Positions 19,771-29,267 of a DNA stretch of 64,000 nt are shown piece by piece. The first letter of the stretch is position 1. Every line of letters starts with the position of its first letter. The notes beneath the pieces were generated by a model. It worked only from the letters and a program-made list of their open reading frames with translations. It did no database searches and had not been told where the DNA came from. A program made the position numbers and the translations under genes. This DNA is from Neobacillus sp. Marseille-Q6967 (lineage in GTDB: Bacteria > Bacillota > Bacilli > Bacillales > Cytobacillaceae): NCBI RefSeq assembly GCF_946151075.1, contig NZ_CAMGZB010000002.1:186001-250000 (forward strand), given 5' to 3'.

Positions 19771-20604
19771 ATGTTTGATATCCAGATGACACGGCTGCAT
19801 GAATTGACAGTTGTTATATATTGCCTTAGTGTGTTGTTATATTTTTTCGATTTCATTCACCATAACCGGAAGGCAAACCGTATCGCCTTCTGGTTACTTG
19901 CATTTGTATGGGTATTACAAACGATTTTCTTAATCACCTATATGGTCCGAACGGGAAGGTTCCCCGTTTTAACGGTCTTTGAGGGTCTTTATTTTTATGC
20001 CTGGGTGTTAATTACCTTATCGTTGGGGATTAACCGATTATTGAAAGTAGACTTTATTGTTTTCTTTACAAATATACTTGGTTTCATTGTCATGGTAATC
20101 CACACCTTTGCCCCAGCGCAATACGGTTCGCACGTTATCGGCAAGCAACTTATGTCCGAGCTTTTACTAATACATATCACCACGGCGATTTTATCATATG
20201 GGGCGTTTTCTCTGTCGTTTGTCTTTTCAGTCTTATATCTTATTCAATATGATCTTTTGAAAAGGAAAAAATGGGGAGCAAGGCTTTTAAGATTAGCAGA
20301 TTTAAGTAAGCTTGAGCGGTCATCCTATATCTTAGCCGTCATCGGAGTCCCGATGCTCCTGCTAAGCCTTATCCTTGGCTTACAGTGGGCGATTTTAAAG
20401 GTTCCTGGCTTGCCTTGGTATGATATGAAAGTCATCGGTTCCTTTATCTTATTAGCCGCATACAGCATCTTCTTATATATGCGAATCGTCAAGAATATGA
20501 CTGGAAGACAGCTGGCGATTTGGAATACAGGTTCATTTCTAATTGTCTTAATAAACTTTTTCTTATTCGGTCAATTATCATCATTTCACTTTTGGTACTC
20601 ATAG
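19771..20604 (+). CDS. hemX: HemX, cytochrome-c-assembly-type membrane protein
   Basis: HemX is a CcsA/ResC-like integral membrane protein which in B. subtilis lowers the level of HemA. The 277-residue product has about eight membrane helices (for example 15-30, 37-57, 67-85, 92-112, 130-155, 190-210, 220-238, 250-270) and the family segment around [16 protein letters not shown]. It lies 11 bases after hemA and 11 bases before hemC. The operon position equals that in B. subtilis. Confidence 0.92.
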   Translation: MFDIQMTRLHELTVVIYCLSVLLYFFDFIHHNRKANRIAFWLLAFVWVLQTIFLITYMVRTGRFPVLTVFEGLYFYAWVLITLSLGINRLLKVDFIVFFTNILGFIVMVIHTFAPAQYGSHVIGKQLMSELLLIHITTAILSYGAFSLSFVFSVLYLIQYDLLKRKKWGARLLRLADLSKLERSSYILAVIGVPMLLLSLILGLQWAILKVPGLPWYDMKVIGSFILLAAYSIFLYMRIVKNMTGRQLAIWNTGSFLIVLINFFLFGQLSSFHFWYS

Positions 20605-20615
20605 AGGAGGCAGTC

Positions 20616-21551
20616 ATGAGAAAAATTATCGTAGGTTCTAGACGCAGCAAATTGGCATTAACTCAAACAAATTGGGTGATTGAACAGCTTAAGAAGCTGG
20701 GTGCTCCTTTTGAGTTTGAAGTAAAAGAAATCGTCACAAAAGGGGACCGGATCTTAGATGTGACCCTTTCAAAGGTTGGCGGTAAAGGTTTGTTTGTAAA
20801 GGAAATCGAACAAGCCATGCTTGATAAAGAGATTGATATGGCCGTTCACAGTATGAAAGATATGCCGGCTGTCCTTCCTGAAGGTTTAACGATTGGCTGT
20901 ATTCCGTTCCGTGAGGACCATCGTGATGCATTGATCTCAACCGGCCATGTGAAATTAAAAGATTTAAAGAAGGGTGCCATTATCGGTACAAGCAGTCTTC
21001 GCCGGAGTGCCCAGCTTTTAGCGCAGCGCCCTGATTTAGAAATTAAATGGATTCGTGGAAATGTTGATACGAGATTGCAAAAACTTCAGGATGAAGAATA
21101 CGATGCGATTATCTTGGCTGCGGCCGGACTTTCCCGCCTTGGCTGGGCATCCGAAACGGTAACCGAATTTATCGATGCCGATATTTGTATCCCTGCTGTC
21201 GGTCAAGGTGCATTAAGCATTGAATGTCGTGAGGACGACAAAGAGCTTCTAGAGCTTTTTGAAAAATTCACTTGTAAGAAGACAGAAAGAGCTGTGCGTG
21301 CAGAACGTGCTTTTCTTCAAAAAATGGAAGGCGGCTGCCAGGTACCGATTGCCGGCTTCGCACATGTAGAGGAAAACGATGAAATCGTTCTGAACGTTTT
21401 AGTGGGTTCTCCAGAAGGCCAAGAAATTTTCAAAGAAGAAGTCAGAGGACATAACCCAGAAGAACTGGGCGTTCAAGCTGCAGACCTGTTAATTGAAAAA
21501 GGCGCCAAAGACCTTATTGAAAGGGTTAAGCGGGAGCTTGAAGGTCAATGA
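20616..21551 (+). CDS. hemC: Hydroxymethylbilane synthase (porphobilinogen deaminase)
   Basis: HemC joins four porphobilinogen molecules into hydroxymethylbilane. The frame is open from 20520, inside hemX, but GAGGAGG (20604-20610) sits just before the ATG at 20616, where the conserved [18 protein letters not shown] begins. This gives 311 residues. The dipyrromethane cofactor cysteine is C241 in [10 protein letters not shown]. The catalytic region KGLFVKEIE and the [10 protein letters not shown] segment are present. The last four bases overlap hemD. Confidence 0.97.
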   Translation: MRKIIVGSRRSKLALTQTNWVIEQLKKLGAPFEFEVKEIVTKGDRILDVTLSKVGGKGLFVKEIEQAMLDKEIDMAVHSMKDMPAVLPEGLTIGCIPFREDHRDALISTGHVKLKDLKKGAIIGTSSLRRSAQLLAQRPDLEIKWIRGNVDTRLQKLQDEEYDAIILAAAGLSRLGWASETVTEFIDADICIPAVGQGALSIECREDDKELLELFEKFTCKKTERAVRAERAFLQKMEGGCQVPIAGFAHVEENDEIVLNVLVGSPEGQEIFKEEVRGHNPEELGVQAADLLIEKGAKDLIERVKRELEGQ

Positions 21552-22318
21552 TAGAATCATCAAGGTTGATGAATAAAAAGGTTCTGGTTCCCCGCGGAGC
21601 AGGCCAGGCAAAACCCTTTTCAAAGCTTGTTAAAGAGTATGGGGGGATTCCAGTTGAAATCCCTCTTATTGCTTTTCGTCCAATTGTCACTAATCCTGAA
21701 TTGGAGGCGGCAATTGGGCGGTTACATACATATGACTGGATTGTTTTTACCAGCAATGTCACAATAGAAACGTTCTTTTCTTTTTTTAAGGGGAAATCTT
21801 CTTTTCCAAAAGTTGCCGTGATCGGCAAAAAAACAGAAGAGGTCCTGAAGGAAAAAGGATTACAGGCCGATTTTGTCCCTTCTGCCTATGTGGCGGAGGT
21901 TTTTGTTGAGGAGTTTTTACCGAATATTTCAAGTGGTACGAAGGTACTGATCCCAAAAGGGAATTTGGCCAGAGAATATATTTCAAGTTCTCTTATCAAA
22001 AACGGTGCCCTAGTAGATGAAATCGTCATCTATGAAACCTATATGCCGGATGAGAGCCGTGAGAAACTGGCTAAAATGCTGGCAGAAGATGAACTTGATA
22101 TTTTGCTGTTTACCAGCCCTTCGACCGTTGACCACTTTATGAGTGTGGTAAAAGAGTCTAAATTGGAAAGTCATCTTGAACGTTGTATTGTGGGCTGTAT
22201 TGGTCCGGTAACTAAGAAAAATTTAAAGAAGTATGGTTTTTCTGTTCATGCTTCACCAAATGAATATACAGTCAAAGAAATGATTCATAGTACCATCGAA
22301 TATTTAGAAATGGGGTAA
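21548..22318 (+). CDS. hemD: Uroporphyrinogen-III synthase
   Basis: HemD closes hydroxymethylbilane with inversion of ring D to give uroporphyrinogen III. The family is poorly conserved. What identifies it here is the position between hemC and hemB, the 256-residue length, and the two-lobed pattern with [40 protein letters not shown] and [14 protein letters not shown]. The ATG at 21548 overlaps the hemC stop (ATGA). A second ATG at 21569 ([10 protein letters not shown]) is an alternative start. Confidence 0.92.
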   Translation: MIESSRLMNKKVLVPRGAGQAKPFSKLVKEYGGIPVEIPLIAFRPIVTNPELEAAIGRLHTYDWIVFTSNVTIETFFSFFKGKSSFPKVAVIGKKTEEVLKEKGLQADFVPSAYVAEVFVEEFLPNISSGTKVLIPKGNLAREYISSSLIKNGALVDEIVIYETYMPDESREKLAKMLAEDELDILLFTSPSTVDHFMSVVKESKLESHLERCIVGCIGPVTKKNLKKYGFSVHASPNEYTVKEMIHSTIEYLEMG

Positions 22319-22324
22319 TTCTTT

Positions 22325-23308
22325 ATGGAACTTCAATTTTCACGGCACCGCCGTTTACGTTCAAGCGCTAACATGCGTGCACTTGTAAGAGAAAATCACT
22401 TAAGACCGGAAGATTTTATCTATCCGTTGTTTATTTATGAAGGAGAAAACATTCGCAAAGAAGTCTCCTCCATGCCAGGTGTATTCCAAGTATCCATGGA
22501 CAACCTAAAGGCGGAAATGGACGATATCGTTGCCCACGGTATAAAATCGGTGTTATTATTCGGTATTCCGGCGACGAAGGATGAATGCGGCACACAGGCG
22601 TTCCACAACCATGGCATCATTCAGGTTGCAACCCGTTATATTAAAGAACATTATCCAGAAATCATCGTAGTTGCCGATACTTGCTTATGCGAATATACAA
22701 GCCACGGGCACTGTGGCGTTGTAGAAGGCGAAAAAGTCTTAAACGACCCATCTCTTGAGTTACTTGTAAAAACAGCCGTTGCTCAAGCAGAAGCAGGTGC
22801 GGACATTATTGCCCCATCGAACATGATGGACGGATTTGTAGCAGCGATTCGCGCTGGGTTAGATGAAGCTGGATTTCAAGATATTCCAATCATGTCCTAT
22901 GCGGTGAAATATGCGTCTGCTTTTTATGGACCATTCCGTGAAGCAGCAGAAGGTGCTCCGCAATTTGGCGACCGCAAAACTTATCAAATGGACCCTGCTA
23001 ACCGAATGGAAGCATTCAGAGAAGCAGAATCGGATGTGGCTGAAGGTGCAGACTTTTTAATTGTGAAGCCAGGCATGCCATATCTTGATATTGTTCGTGA
23101 TGTGAAAAATACCTTTAATCTTCCTATTGTTGCTTATAATGTGAGCGGTGAATATTCGATGATTAAGGCAGCAGCGGCAAACGGCTGGATTGACGAAAAG
23201 CAAACGGTTATGGAAATGTTAATGGCATTCAAACGAGCAGGCGCAGATTTAATTATTACATATGCTGCAAAAGATGCTTGCCGCTGGCTAAAAGAAGAAC
23301 AATATTAA
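22325..23308 (+). CDS. hemB: Delta-aminolevulinic acid dehydratase (porphobilinogen synthase)
   Basis: HemB condenses two 5-aminolevulinate molecules to porphobilinogen. The 327-residue TIM-barrel protein has the Schiff-base lysines K195 ([12 protein letters not shown]) and K248 ([11 protein letters not shown]). Cysteines C120, C122 and C130 ([15 protein letters not shown]) mark the zinc-dependent type. It follows hemD by six bases and precedes hemL by 18. Confidence 0.98.
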   Translation: MELQFSRHRRLRSSANMRALVRENHLRPEDFIYPLFIYEGENIRKEVSSMPGVFQVSMDNLKAEMDDIVAHGIKSVLLFGIPATKDECGTQAFHNHGIIQVATRYIKEHYPEIIVVADTCLCEYTSHGHCGVVEGEKVLNDPSLELLVKTAVAQAEAGADIIAPSNMMDGFVAAIRAGLDEAGFQDIPIMSYAVKYASAFYGPFREAAEGAPQFGDRKTYQMDPANRMEAFREAESDVAEGADFLIVKPGMPYLDIVRDVKNTFNLPIVAYNVSGEYSMIKAAAANGWIDEKQTVMEMLMAFKRAGADLIITYAAKDACRWLKEEQY

Positions 23309-23326
23309 CCTGAAAGAGGGATATAG

Positions 23327-24613
23327 ATGCGTTCGTATACGAAATCAGTTGAAGCATTTAAAGAAGCCAAAACCCTTATGCCCGGCGGTGTAAACAGCCC
23401 GGTACGTGCCTTTAAATCCGTCAACATGGATCCGATTTTTATGGAAAGAGGAAAAGGTTCAAAAATCTATGATATCGACGGCAACGAATATATCGATTAC
23501 GTGTTATCATGGGGACCGCTTATTCTTGGACACTCTAACGACCGTGTAGTAGAAGGAATTAAGAAAGTGGCAGAGCATGGTACAAGCTATGGAGCACCAA
23601 CGTTAATGGAAAACGAGTTGGCTAAGCTTGTGATTGAGCGTGTACCTTCGATTGAAGTAATTCGGATGGTTTCATCTGGTACGGAAGCTACGATGAGTGC
23701 CCTCCGCTTAGCCCGCGGTTATACAGGCCGTAATAAGATTTTAAAATTTGAAGGCTGCTATCATGGTCATGGAGACAGCTTGCTGATTAAAGCAGGTTCT
23801 GGTGTGGCTACACTAGGATTGCCTGACAGCCCTGGGGTACCGGAAAGTGTGGCAAAAAACACCATCACGGTGGCTTACAATGACCTAGAAAGTGTGAGAT
23901 ACGCATTTGAACAATTCGGTGAGGATATTGCTTGTATCATCGTCGAACCAGTAGCAGGAAACATGGGTGTTGTTCCACCGCTTCCTGGCTTCTTAGAGGG
24001 CTTACGTGAGATTACGACTCAATACGGTGCGTTACTGATTTTTGATGAAGTTATGACTGGTTTCCGTGTCGGCTATAACTGCGCACAAGGTTATTTCGGC
24101 ATCACTCCTGACATTACTTGCCTTGGTAAAGTAATTGGCGGAGGACTTCCAGTGGGGGCTTACGGGGGTAAAGCGGAAATCATGCAGCAAATCGCACCAT
24201 CTGGACCAATCTATCAAGCCGGTACCCTTTCTGGAAACCCGCTAGCTATGACAGCTGGATACGAAACATTAGTGCAGTTAACTCCAGAGCATTATGAAGA
24301 TTTTATCCGTAAAGGCGATAAGCTGGAAAAAGGAATTAAGGCTGCAGCTGAAAAATATGATATCCCAGTATCATTTAACCGCGCTGGTTCTATGATTGGT
24401 TTCTTCTTCACCAATGAAGATGTTATCAACTACGAAACAGCTAAGTCTTCTAATTTAGAGTTCTTTGCTGCTTACTATCGTGAAATGGCGAACCAAGGAG
24501 TATTCCTGCCGCCTTCCCAATTCGAAGGACTGTTCCTGTCCACAGAGCACTCCTACGAAGACATCGAAAAAACTATTCAAGCAGTAGAAATTGCTTTTTC
24601 AAAACTTAAATAA
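23327..24613 (+). CDS. hemL: Glutamate-1-semialdehyde 2,1-aminomutase
   Basis: HemL converts glutamate-1-semialdehyde to 5-aminolevulinate with pyridoxamine/pyridoxal phosphate. The 428-residue class-III aminotransferase-fold protein has the PLP lysine K268 ([16 protein letters not shown]), the cofactor aspartate in [12 protein letters not shown], and the [15 protein letters not shown] phosphate-binding stretch. It is the last gene of the hem operon. HemA makes its substrate and HemB uses its product. A T-rich hairpin follows. Confidence 0.97.
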   Translation: MRSYTKSVEAFKEAKTLMPGGVNSPVRAFKSVNMDPIFMERGKGSKIYDIDGNEYIDYVLSWGPLILGHSNDRVVEGIKKVAEHGTSYGAPTLMENELAKLVIERVPSIEVIRMVSSGTEATMSALRLARGYTGRNKILKFEGCYHGHGDSLLIKAGSGVATLGLPDSPGVPESVAKNTITVAYNDLESVRYAFEQFGEDIACIIVEPVAGNMGVVPPLPGFLEGLREITTQYGALLIFDEVMTGFRVGYNCAQGYFGITPDITCLGKVIGGGLPVGAYGGKAEIMQQIAPSGPIYQAGTLSGNPLAMTAGYETLVQLTPEHYEDFIRKGDKLEKGIKAAAEKYDIPVSFNRAGSMIGFFFTNEDVINYETAKSSNLEFFAAYYREMANQGVFLPPSQFEGLFLSTEHSYEDIEKTIQAVEIAFSKLK

Positions 24614-24622
24614 AATGAGTGG

Positions 24623-24653
24623 CACTCACCTTGATTGGTGGGTGTTTTTTTTC
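24623..24653 (+). terminator. Terminator of the hem operon
   Basis: CACTCACC (24623-24630) pairs with GGTGGGTG (24637-24644, one wobble), followed by eight T residues. Confidence 0.85.
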
Positions 24654-24698
24654 TAATGACGCCTGAAGTCCAGAAAGGAACGAAATAGAACAATATCA

Positions 24699-24781
24699 CT
24701 GATACGGTTGTCATGAGAGGTTCATGAAGACCGAAACTAGGAGGAAGACTCTGATAAAGTCGTCATGAGAGGTTCATGAGG
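24699..24781. repeat. Two copies of a 52-bp-spaced repeat
   Basis: CTGATA-N2/3-GT-N-GTCATGAGAGGTTCATGA occurs starting at 24699 and again at 24751, a spacing of exactly 52 bp. Each copy has TCATGA on both sides of GAGGT, and TCATGA is itself a palindrome. The core AGGTTCATGAG also occurs once far away, at 7484-7494, downstream of ysnB. Confidence 0.75.
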
Positions 24782-24833
24782 CCCCCCTGGCACAGCGTTA
24801 TTTTTATTAAAAGGGATTTAGTTAGATGGCCTG

Positions 24834-25082
24834 AAGCTCTTTTCAGAGTGCACCTCCACCAAAAGGAAACCAAACAGAAGCACTGAATTCCTTTCGAGCG
24901 TAAATTCCACTAAAAGGTAACCAGACAGAAGCACTGGAGCCCTTTTCAGCGAGTAACCCACCAAAAGGGAACCAAACAGAAGCACTGAATCCCTTTTGAG
25001 TGTACAATTCCACTAAAAGGTAACCAGTCCGAAGCACTGGAGCCCTTTTCAGCGAGCAACCCCACCAAAAGGGCACCAGCCC
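24834..25082. repeat. Alternating 51/52-bp repeat array upstream of spoVID
   Basis: Units begin (CCACC/CCACT then AAAAGG) at 24856, 24907, 24958, 25010 and 25062, with partial flanks. Two variants alternate: one reads CCACCAAAAGGGAACCAAACAGAAGCACTGAATCCCTTTTG in consensus (given here only as its two ends, CCAAAAGGG and CCCTTTTG); the other has CCACTAAAAGGTAACCAG and ends GGAGCCCTTTTCAGCGAG. CAAAAGGG and CCCTTTTG form a dyad about 40 bp across. An open frame on the minus strand here (24843-25154) has a 17-residue periodicity that simply mirrors the DNA repeat. Confidence 0.9.
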
Positions 25083-25166
25083 AGAGTTAGAGAAAGCAAA
25101 TAGCAAAAATCTACAACCAAAAAGAATTCCCCACCCATAACTTTTTATCACCAAAAAGCATTTTTA

Positions 25167-25195
25167 TCATATTTCAGGGCCTTTGTTCATAGAGT
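25167..25195 (+). promoter_or_regulatory. Sigma-E promoter of spoVID
   Basis: TCATATT (25167-25173) and CATAGAGT (25188-25195), with 14 bases between, fit the sigma-E consensus well. spoVID is a sigma-E gene in B. subtilis. Confidence 0.7.
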
Positions 25196-25245
25196 GTAAG
25201 TGACATAGTGATTTTGCGTGATAGGAAACGAAAGGAGGAGTCGCT

Positions 25246-26361
25246 TTGTCTCAGGAGAATCAATCGTGCCTACGATTTTCCCTGGAGGAATCGTTATGGT
25301 TTAGAAAAGGACAGGAAGTCGCAGAACTCGTGTCTGTTTCGCTAGACCCTGATATCACCATCCAGGAAAATGACCAGTACGTAACCATACGTGGTTCGCT
25401 CGAATTAACAGGCGAATATAAAAGTTACGATGATATTGATGCTGAAGAACAAGAGGAACTTGCCAAACATCAAAAGTATGTTGAAAGAGTGGATCCGCAA
25501 GAAGAAGGTTTATGTGAATTTTCACACCGTTTCCCGGTCGACATTACGATTCCGAATAACCGGATTCAAAGTATCTATGATATCGACGTTATTGTAGAAT
25601 CGTTCGACTATGCTTTCCCAGAGCGGAGCTGCCTAAAATTAACTGCAGAGCTCATGATTAGCGGGTTATACGATTCCAAGCAAGAACAACAACAGGAACA
25701 AGGTCTGGAAGTAAACCTAGCTGTCGAGGAAGAAACATTTGAAGAAGAGCAAGAGTACGAAATTCTCCATCGATTTAAGGCAGTAACGGAGGAAGAGGAA
25801 GGGGAACAGCAGGAAGATTTAGAAGAAGAACAAGAAGACGAAGAGCCTATATTATTTGAATCAGAAGCAAGGAAGCAAAAAGAAGAAGAGCCAGTGGCGG
25901 AATTTCCGAAATTCCCGACCTTTACTTATCAAGAAGCGGATCCTGTATTCCTTCAGGAAACGAGAAGTGAGGCCGCCCAGCCTGAAGAAGAGCAAGTAAT
26001 CGATCTTGCCGAAGAAGCGCCTGTCGAGGAACCAGTTGCCGAACAGGAACAACCCCAGGAGGAAGAAGTTGTGGAGGAAAGTTCCTCTTCACCGGACGAA
26101 TCTCCGAAACATATTTTTAAGAAAAAAGCCTCGAAGAAGAAAACGATGACTTTAACCGAGTTTTTTGCTAGGAAGGAAGAGAACGCTGAGCAAGCCAGGC
26201 TGAAAATGTGTATTGTTCAAAAAGGTGATACCATTGACAGTTTAGCAGACCGCTATGATGTTTCCGTTCTAAATCTGCTGAAAGTCAATAATCTAGAACT
26301 CAATCAGGATGTTTACGAAGGCCAGGTATTATACGTACCGGCAGCAATGGCAAAAAAATAA
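25246..26361 (+). CDS. spoVID: Stage VI sporulation protein D (spore coat morphogenesis)
   Basis: SpoVID encases the forespore with coat proteins; its C-terminal LysM domain and N-terminal domain bind other morphogenetic proteins such as SafA and SpoIVA. The 371-residue product has a conserved N-terminal domain (about 1-140, LRFSLEESLWFRKGQEVAEL). A very acidic Glu-rich middle (about 150-300) and a C-terminal LysM domain (about 323-370, VQKGDTIDSLADRYDVSV) follow. The start is TTG with AAAGGAGGAG at 25231-25240. A sigma-E promoter lies upstream. It is followed by ysxE as in B. subtilis. Confidence 0.95.
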   Translation: MSQENQSCLRFSLEESLWFRKGQEVAELVSVSLDPDITIQENDQYVTIRGSLELTGEYKSYDDIDAEEQEELAKHQKYVERVDPQEEGLCEFSHRFPVDITIPNNRIQSIYDIDVIVESFDYAFPERSCLKLTAELMISGLYDSKQEQQQEQGLEVNLAVEEETFEEEQEYEILHRFKAVTEEEEGEQQEDLEEEQEDEEPILFESEARKQKEEEPVAEFPKFPTFTYQEADPVFLQETRSEAAQPEEEQVIDLAEEAPVEEPVAEQEQPQEEEVVEESSSSPDESPKHIFKKKASKKKTMTLTEFFARKEENAEQARLKMCIVQKGDTIDSLADRYDVSVLNLLKVNNLELNQDVYEGQVLYVPAAMAKK

Positions 26362-26380
26362 GCATGACCTAACCAATGTT

Positions 26381-26414
26381 GAGCGGGTTTTCAAAAAACC
26401 TGCTCTCATTCTTT
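26381..26414 (+). terminator. Hairpin between spoVID and ysxE
   Basis: GAGCGGGTTT (26381-26390) pairs with AAACCTGCTC (26396-26405, one wobble). The T tract after it is poor (TCATTCTTT), so it may only reduce read-through into ysxE. Confidence 0.6.
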
Positions 26415-26447
26415 AGCCCTCTATTTTTGAAAGAGAGTTGAGTACTG

Positions 26448-27482
26448 ATGAGTGACTCAGATCGGCTGGGAAAAGTTTCGACAATTTTAAAGAACTACCA
26501 GGTAAAACCTTATTTTGTTGAAGAATACGGAAGTATCCTTAAGGTTTTTTCCAATAAAGGGACATTTGCCTTGAAAAAAATTGCCCCAACCCTTGGAACG
26601 GATTTCGTTAGACATGTCCATCTTCTCTACCAAAAAGGCTATAACCGGATTGTCCCCATTTATCCAACCATGGATGGCCGGTATGCAGTCCTTCATGATA
26701 AGTCGCTTTATTACCTAATGCCATGGATGCCGAATGAGGTGAAAGAGGACCGACAGCAGACAAACCATCAGCTTTTCCGTGAACTGGCCCGGCTTCATAC
26801 TATTTCTGCCAAAGAAATTAAGATTAATAAAGAAGAACGCGCCGAGCATTATGAGAAAACCATTCAGCAATTTGAAAAAAATCAAGAATTCCTTGATGGG
26901 TTTATTGATGAATGTGAAAAGAAGACATATATGTCACCATTTGAGCTTCTCTTTTGCTTGTACTATAACGAAATCAGTCAGGCACTTCGGTTTGCCAAAA
27001 CGAAATTTGAAGAATGGTATGAAAAAACAAAGGAAGACAAAAAGGCCAGAATGGTTATCACCCACGGAAAATTGTCCAATGAGCATTTTCTTTATGATGA
27101 CAAAGGCTATGGTTATTTTATTAATTTTGAAAATGCCCGCTACGGGGCAGCTTTTCATGATCTTTTACCATACTTATCCAGGGCATTAAACACAAATCCA
27201 AAGCGGAATGATGATGTGATTGAATGGGTTAATCATTATCTAAAATACTTTCCTTTTAAAGCAGATGAAAAGTTGTTGTTTTATAGTTATTTGGCTTATC
27301 CGATTCCCATTATCCAAGAAGTTGAGCGCTATTATAAGAAAAAGCCGCCTCGCAATGAATTGAAATTCGTCAGGCAGCTTCAACGTCGTTATTGGCATTT
27401 AAAAAATACTGAGTATGTGGTCATGAGAATGACGGAAGTTGATAACCAACAGCAGCAGGCAAAAGAAGGAGCCCAGCAGTAG
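26448..27482 (+). CDS. ysxE: Spore coat protein YsxE (CotS/CotI kinase-like family)
   Basis: YsxE is a spore coat protein of the CotS family, which has an aminoglycoside-phosphotransferase/protein-kinase-like fold. In B. subtilis it depends on SpoVID. The 344-residue product has the small-lobe start (YGSILKVFSNKGTFALKKI, with the Lys of the kinase fold) and the hydrophobic core around FRELARLHTIS. A catalytic-loop-like THGKLSNEHFLYDD and the metal-loop-like YFINFENARYGAAFHDL follow. In both last motifs expected kinase aspartates are Lys or Asn/Glu, so it may not phosphorylate anything. Confidence 0.9.
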   Translation: MSDSDRLGKVSTILKNYQVKPYFVEEYGSILKVFSNKGTFALKKIAPTLGTDFVRHVHLLYQKGYNRIVPIYPTMDGRYAVLHDKSLYYLMPWMPNEVKEDRQQTNHQLFRELARLHTISAKEIKINKEERAEHYEKTIQQFEKNQEFLDGFIDECEKKTYMSPFELLFCLYYNEISQALRFAKTKFEEWYEKTKEDKKARMVITHGKLSNEHFLYDDKGYGYFINFENARYGAAFHDLLPYLSRALNTNPKRNDDVIEWVNHYLKYFPFKADEKLLFYSYLAYPIPIIQEVERYYKKKPPRNELKFVRQLQRRYWHLKNTEYVVMRMTEVDNQQQQAKEGAQQ

Positions 27483-27492
27483 TAGGGGCTCC
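27460..27492 (-). terminator. Terminator between ysxE and the small minus-strand gene
   Basis: GGAGCCC (27468-27474) and GGGCTCC (27486-27492) pair perfectly. On the minus strand the stem is followed by TTCTTTT; on the plus strand it overlaps the ysxE stop codon without a T tract. Confidence 0.6.
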
Positions 27493-27689
27493 TAAACAAT
27501 TTCAAAATAAATCGAAACCGCAATCGCAATAAACACCGTTAACAACAAAACATCAAAAACCGTCGGAATAAACAACGTTCGAATCAATTGAAAAATCGTA
27601 AAGGGAATAATCAACTGCTCGCAAACTCTCCTAGTTGTGCGGTACCAGGGAGTGTAGGAGTATTTGGTAATAAACTTCCTCCTTTTCAT
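27492..27689 (-). CDS. Small two-helix membrane protein
   Basis: This 65-residue product has a basic N-terminus (MKRRKFITKYSYTPWYRTTR) and two membrane segments (about 26-42 and 46-64). I do not recognise a family. It is supported as a real gene by the very strong ribosome site GAGGGAGGGGG eight bases before its ATG, a terminator at its 3' end, and its convergent orientation in otherwise empty space. Nothing in the context points to a function. Confidence 0.65.
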   Translation of the reverse strand: MKRRKFITKYSYTPWYRTTRRVCEQLIIPFTIFQLIRTLFIPTVFDVLLLTVFIAIAVSIYFEIV

Positions 27690-27872
27690 CAGACAACCCC
27701 CTCCCTCGGAAAAAAGCTTTTTGTTATATATATTCTTTGTTTAGTGTAAATTCCCCAATTTTCTTTTTAAAAATCAATAACCTTATTGAAAACCTCTAGG
27801 AAAAATGAAATAATTATAAAGTTCTATAAAATTGAGAGTTTTATGGAAAATATATTTCATAGAGGTATAAAA

Positions 27873-29186
27873 ATGTACTGGTTTATCATCCTTTTCCCGC
27901 TGCTGATTTATCCATGGGGCTTTGACCCGTATTACACCACAACGAAAGCAAATTATTTATACATATTTGTTTTAGGTACCTGGCTCTACATATTGCTGAA
28001 ACGAAAGTATCCGATATTAAAGCCGGATAAGGGAGATACAACGGCTATTGGGGCATTGTTACTATTTTTAACGCTAATTGAGATATCAACGGCCTTTTCG
28101 CCTAATAGCTATACTTCCGTTTACGGGTTAATTGATCGGAAAGAGGGACTGCTATCGTTCTTTTGCTATTTTAGTGTTTTCCTATTTTCTTACCGGATGA
28201 TTAATGAAAGGCAATTAACAAAGGTGATTCCGGGGATCGCCTTTGTTTCCATGATTGTGTCCGCCTATGGCATTCTTCAGCATTATCAGTTAGACTTCCT
28301 TCCACGGAACAGTGCGATGAGGAATTACGGGGGGACCTATACGTTTTTTGATAATCCAAACTTTTTTGGCTCGTACCTCGTTTTGGTGCTCCTAATTACC
28401 TTACCAATCTATTTGAATGCGGCAGCGAAAAAGTACTCCATCCTATATTTCAGCTCGCTTTGTTTAGCGTTTGTGGCATTACTATTTTCTAATACGAGAA
28501 GCGGGTATGTTGGTGTATTTTGCGGAATGCTTTTTATTACGGCGTTTGTAGTCGTGAAGAGAAAACACCTCTGGAAAAAGTGGGCAGCATTGATTGTTTC
28601 GATGATAATTCTGCTGACCTTGATCAACGTAACAGAGAATGGTCATTACGGGAAACGAATCAATTCGGTTGTAAAAGAATCCTATAATGTTGCCACCAAT
28701 CAGACTACAGGCCATGAAGGCTCGTCACGTTTTTATATTTGGATACGATCACTTCCATTAGTAAAAGAATATTTCTGGGTAGGATCTGGACCAGATTCTT
28801 TTGAATTTGTCTTCCCGGATAATCAAGATAAAGGAGAATTCTTGGGTAGTACAATCGTGGATAAAGCCCATAACGAATATCTGCAAATTGCGATTACACT
28901 TGGCACTCCTGCACTCATGACTTACTTACTATTTCTCTTCTTTATATTAAAAAGAGCATTCAAGGCAGTAAAATTAGCTCAAGGAAATGAAAAAATCATT
29001 CTTTATGGATTAACTGCCACAATCATCGGATATCTTGTACAGGCATTTTTTAATATCAGCACCGTTCCGGTTGCCCCGATCTTTTGGTCAATCCTTGGGA
29101 TGACCTTAGCCAGGTCTTCAAAAGTGATTAACCAAGCAAAAAATAATATCAGAGAGCCATATCTTTATGAAAACCAATCGGCATAA
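27873..29186 (+). CDS. O-antigen ligase/polymerase-like (Wzy_C) membrane protein
   Basis: The 437-residue protein has about ten to twelve membrane segments and a large outer loop with the Wzy_C signature elements NTRSGYVGVF, GSGPDSFEFVFP and DKAHNEYLQIAITLGTP. The family includes O-antigen ligases, polysaccharide polymerases and PglL-type protein O-glycosyltransferases. I placed the start at the ATG at 27873 because AGAGG lies seven bases before it; the frame opens at 27786 and an ATG at 27843 is a weaker alternative. No sugar-nucleotide or glycosyltransferase genes are nearby. The T4P locus begins 4.5 kb downstream, so a role in pilin glycosylation is possible but unproven. Confidence 0.82.
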   Translation: MYWFIILFPLLIYPWGFDPYYTTTKANYLYIFVLGTWLYILLKRKYPILKPDKGDTTAIGALLLFLTLIEISTAFSPNSYTSVYGLIDRKEGLLSFFCYFSVFLFSYRMINERQLTKVIPGIAFVSMIVSAYGILQHYQLDFLPRNSAMRNYGGTYTFFDNPNFFGSYLVLVLLITLPIYLNAAAKKYSILYFSSLCLAFVALLFSNTRSGYVGVFCGMLFITAFVVVKRKHLWKKWAALIVSMIILLTLINVTENGHYGKRINSVVKESYNVATNQTTGHEGSSRFYIWIRSLPLVKEYFWVGSGPDSFEFVFPDNQDKGEFLGSTIVDKAHNEYLQIAITLGTPALMTYLLFLFFILKRAFKAVKLAQGNEKIILYGLTATIIGYLVQAFFNISTVPVAPIFWSILGMTLARSSKVINQAKNNIREPYLYENQSA

Positions 29187-29228
29187 TGTGTCATATAGTA
29201 TAAATAACAAAAAATTTGGCTATCATTA

Positions 29229-29261
29229 TTGACGATTACAACCTTTTTTGGGTAGTATAAC
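29229..29261 (+). promoter_or_regulatory. Candidate sigma-A promoter of the valS leader
   Basis: TTGACG (29229-29234) with TAGTAT (29253-29258) at 18 bases, or TATAAC (29256-29261) at a longer spacing. It lies directly upstream of the T-box leader. Confidence 0.5.
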
Positions 29262-29267
29262 ATTATG

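Noticed and set aside
24843-25154. Minus-strand 103-residue repeat protein
   Set aside because: Its 17-residue period only reflects the 51-bp DNA repeat; no ribosome site precedes it.
26779-27189. 136-residue ORF within ysxE
   Set aside because: It is a shadow frame of ysxE, which has a family match over its full length.
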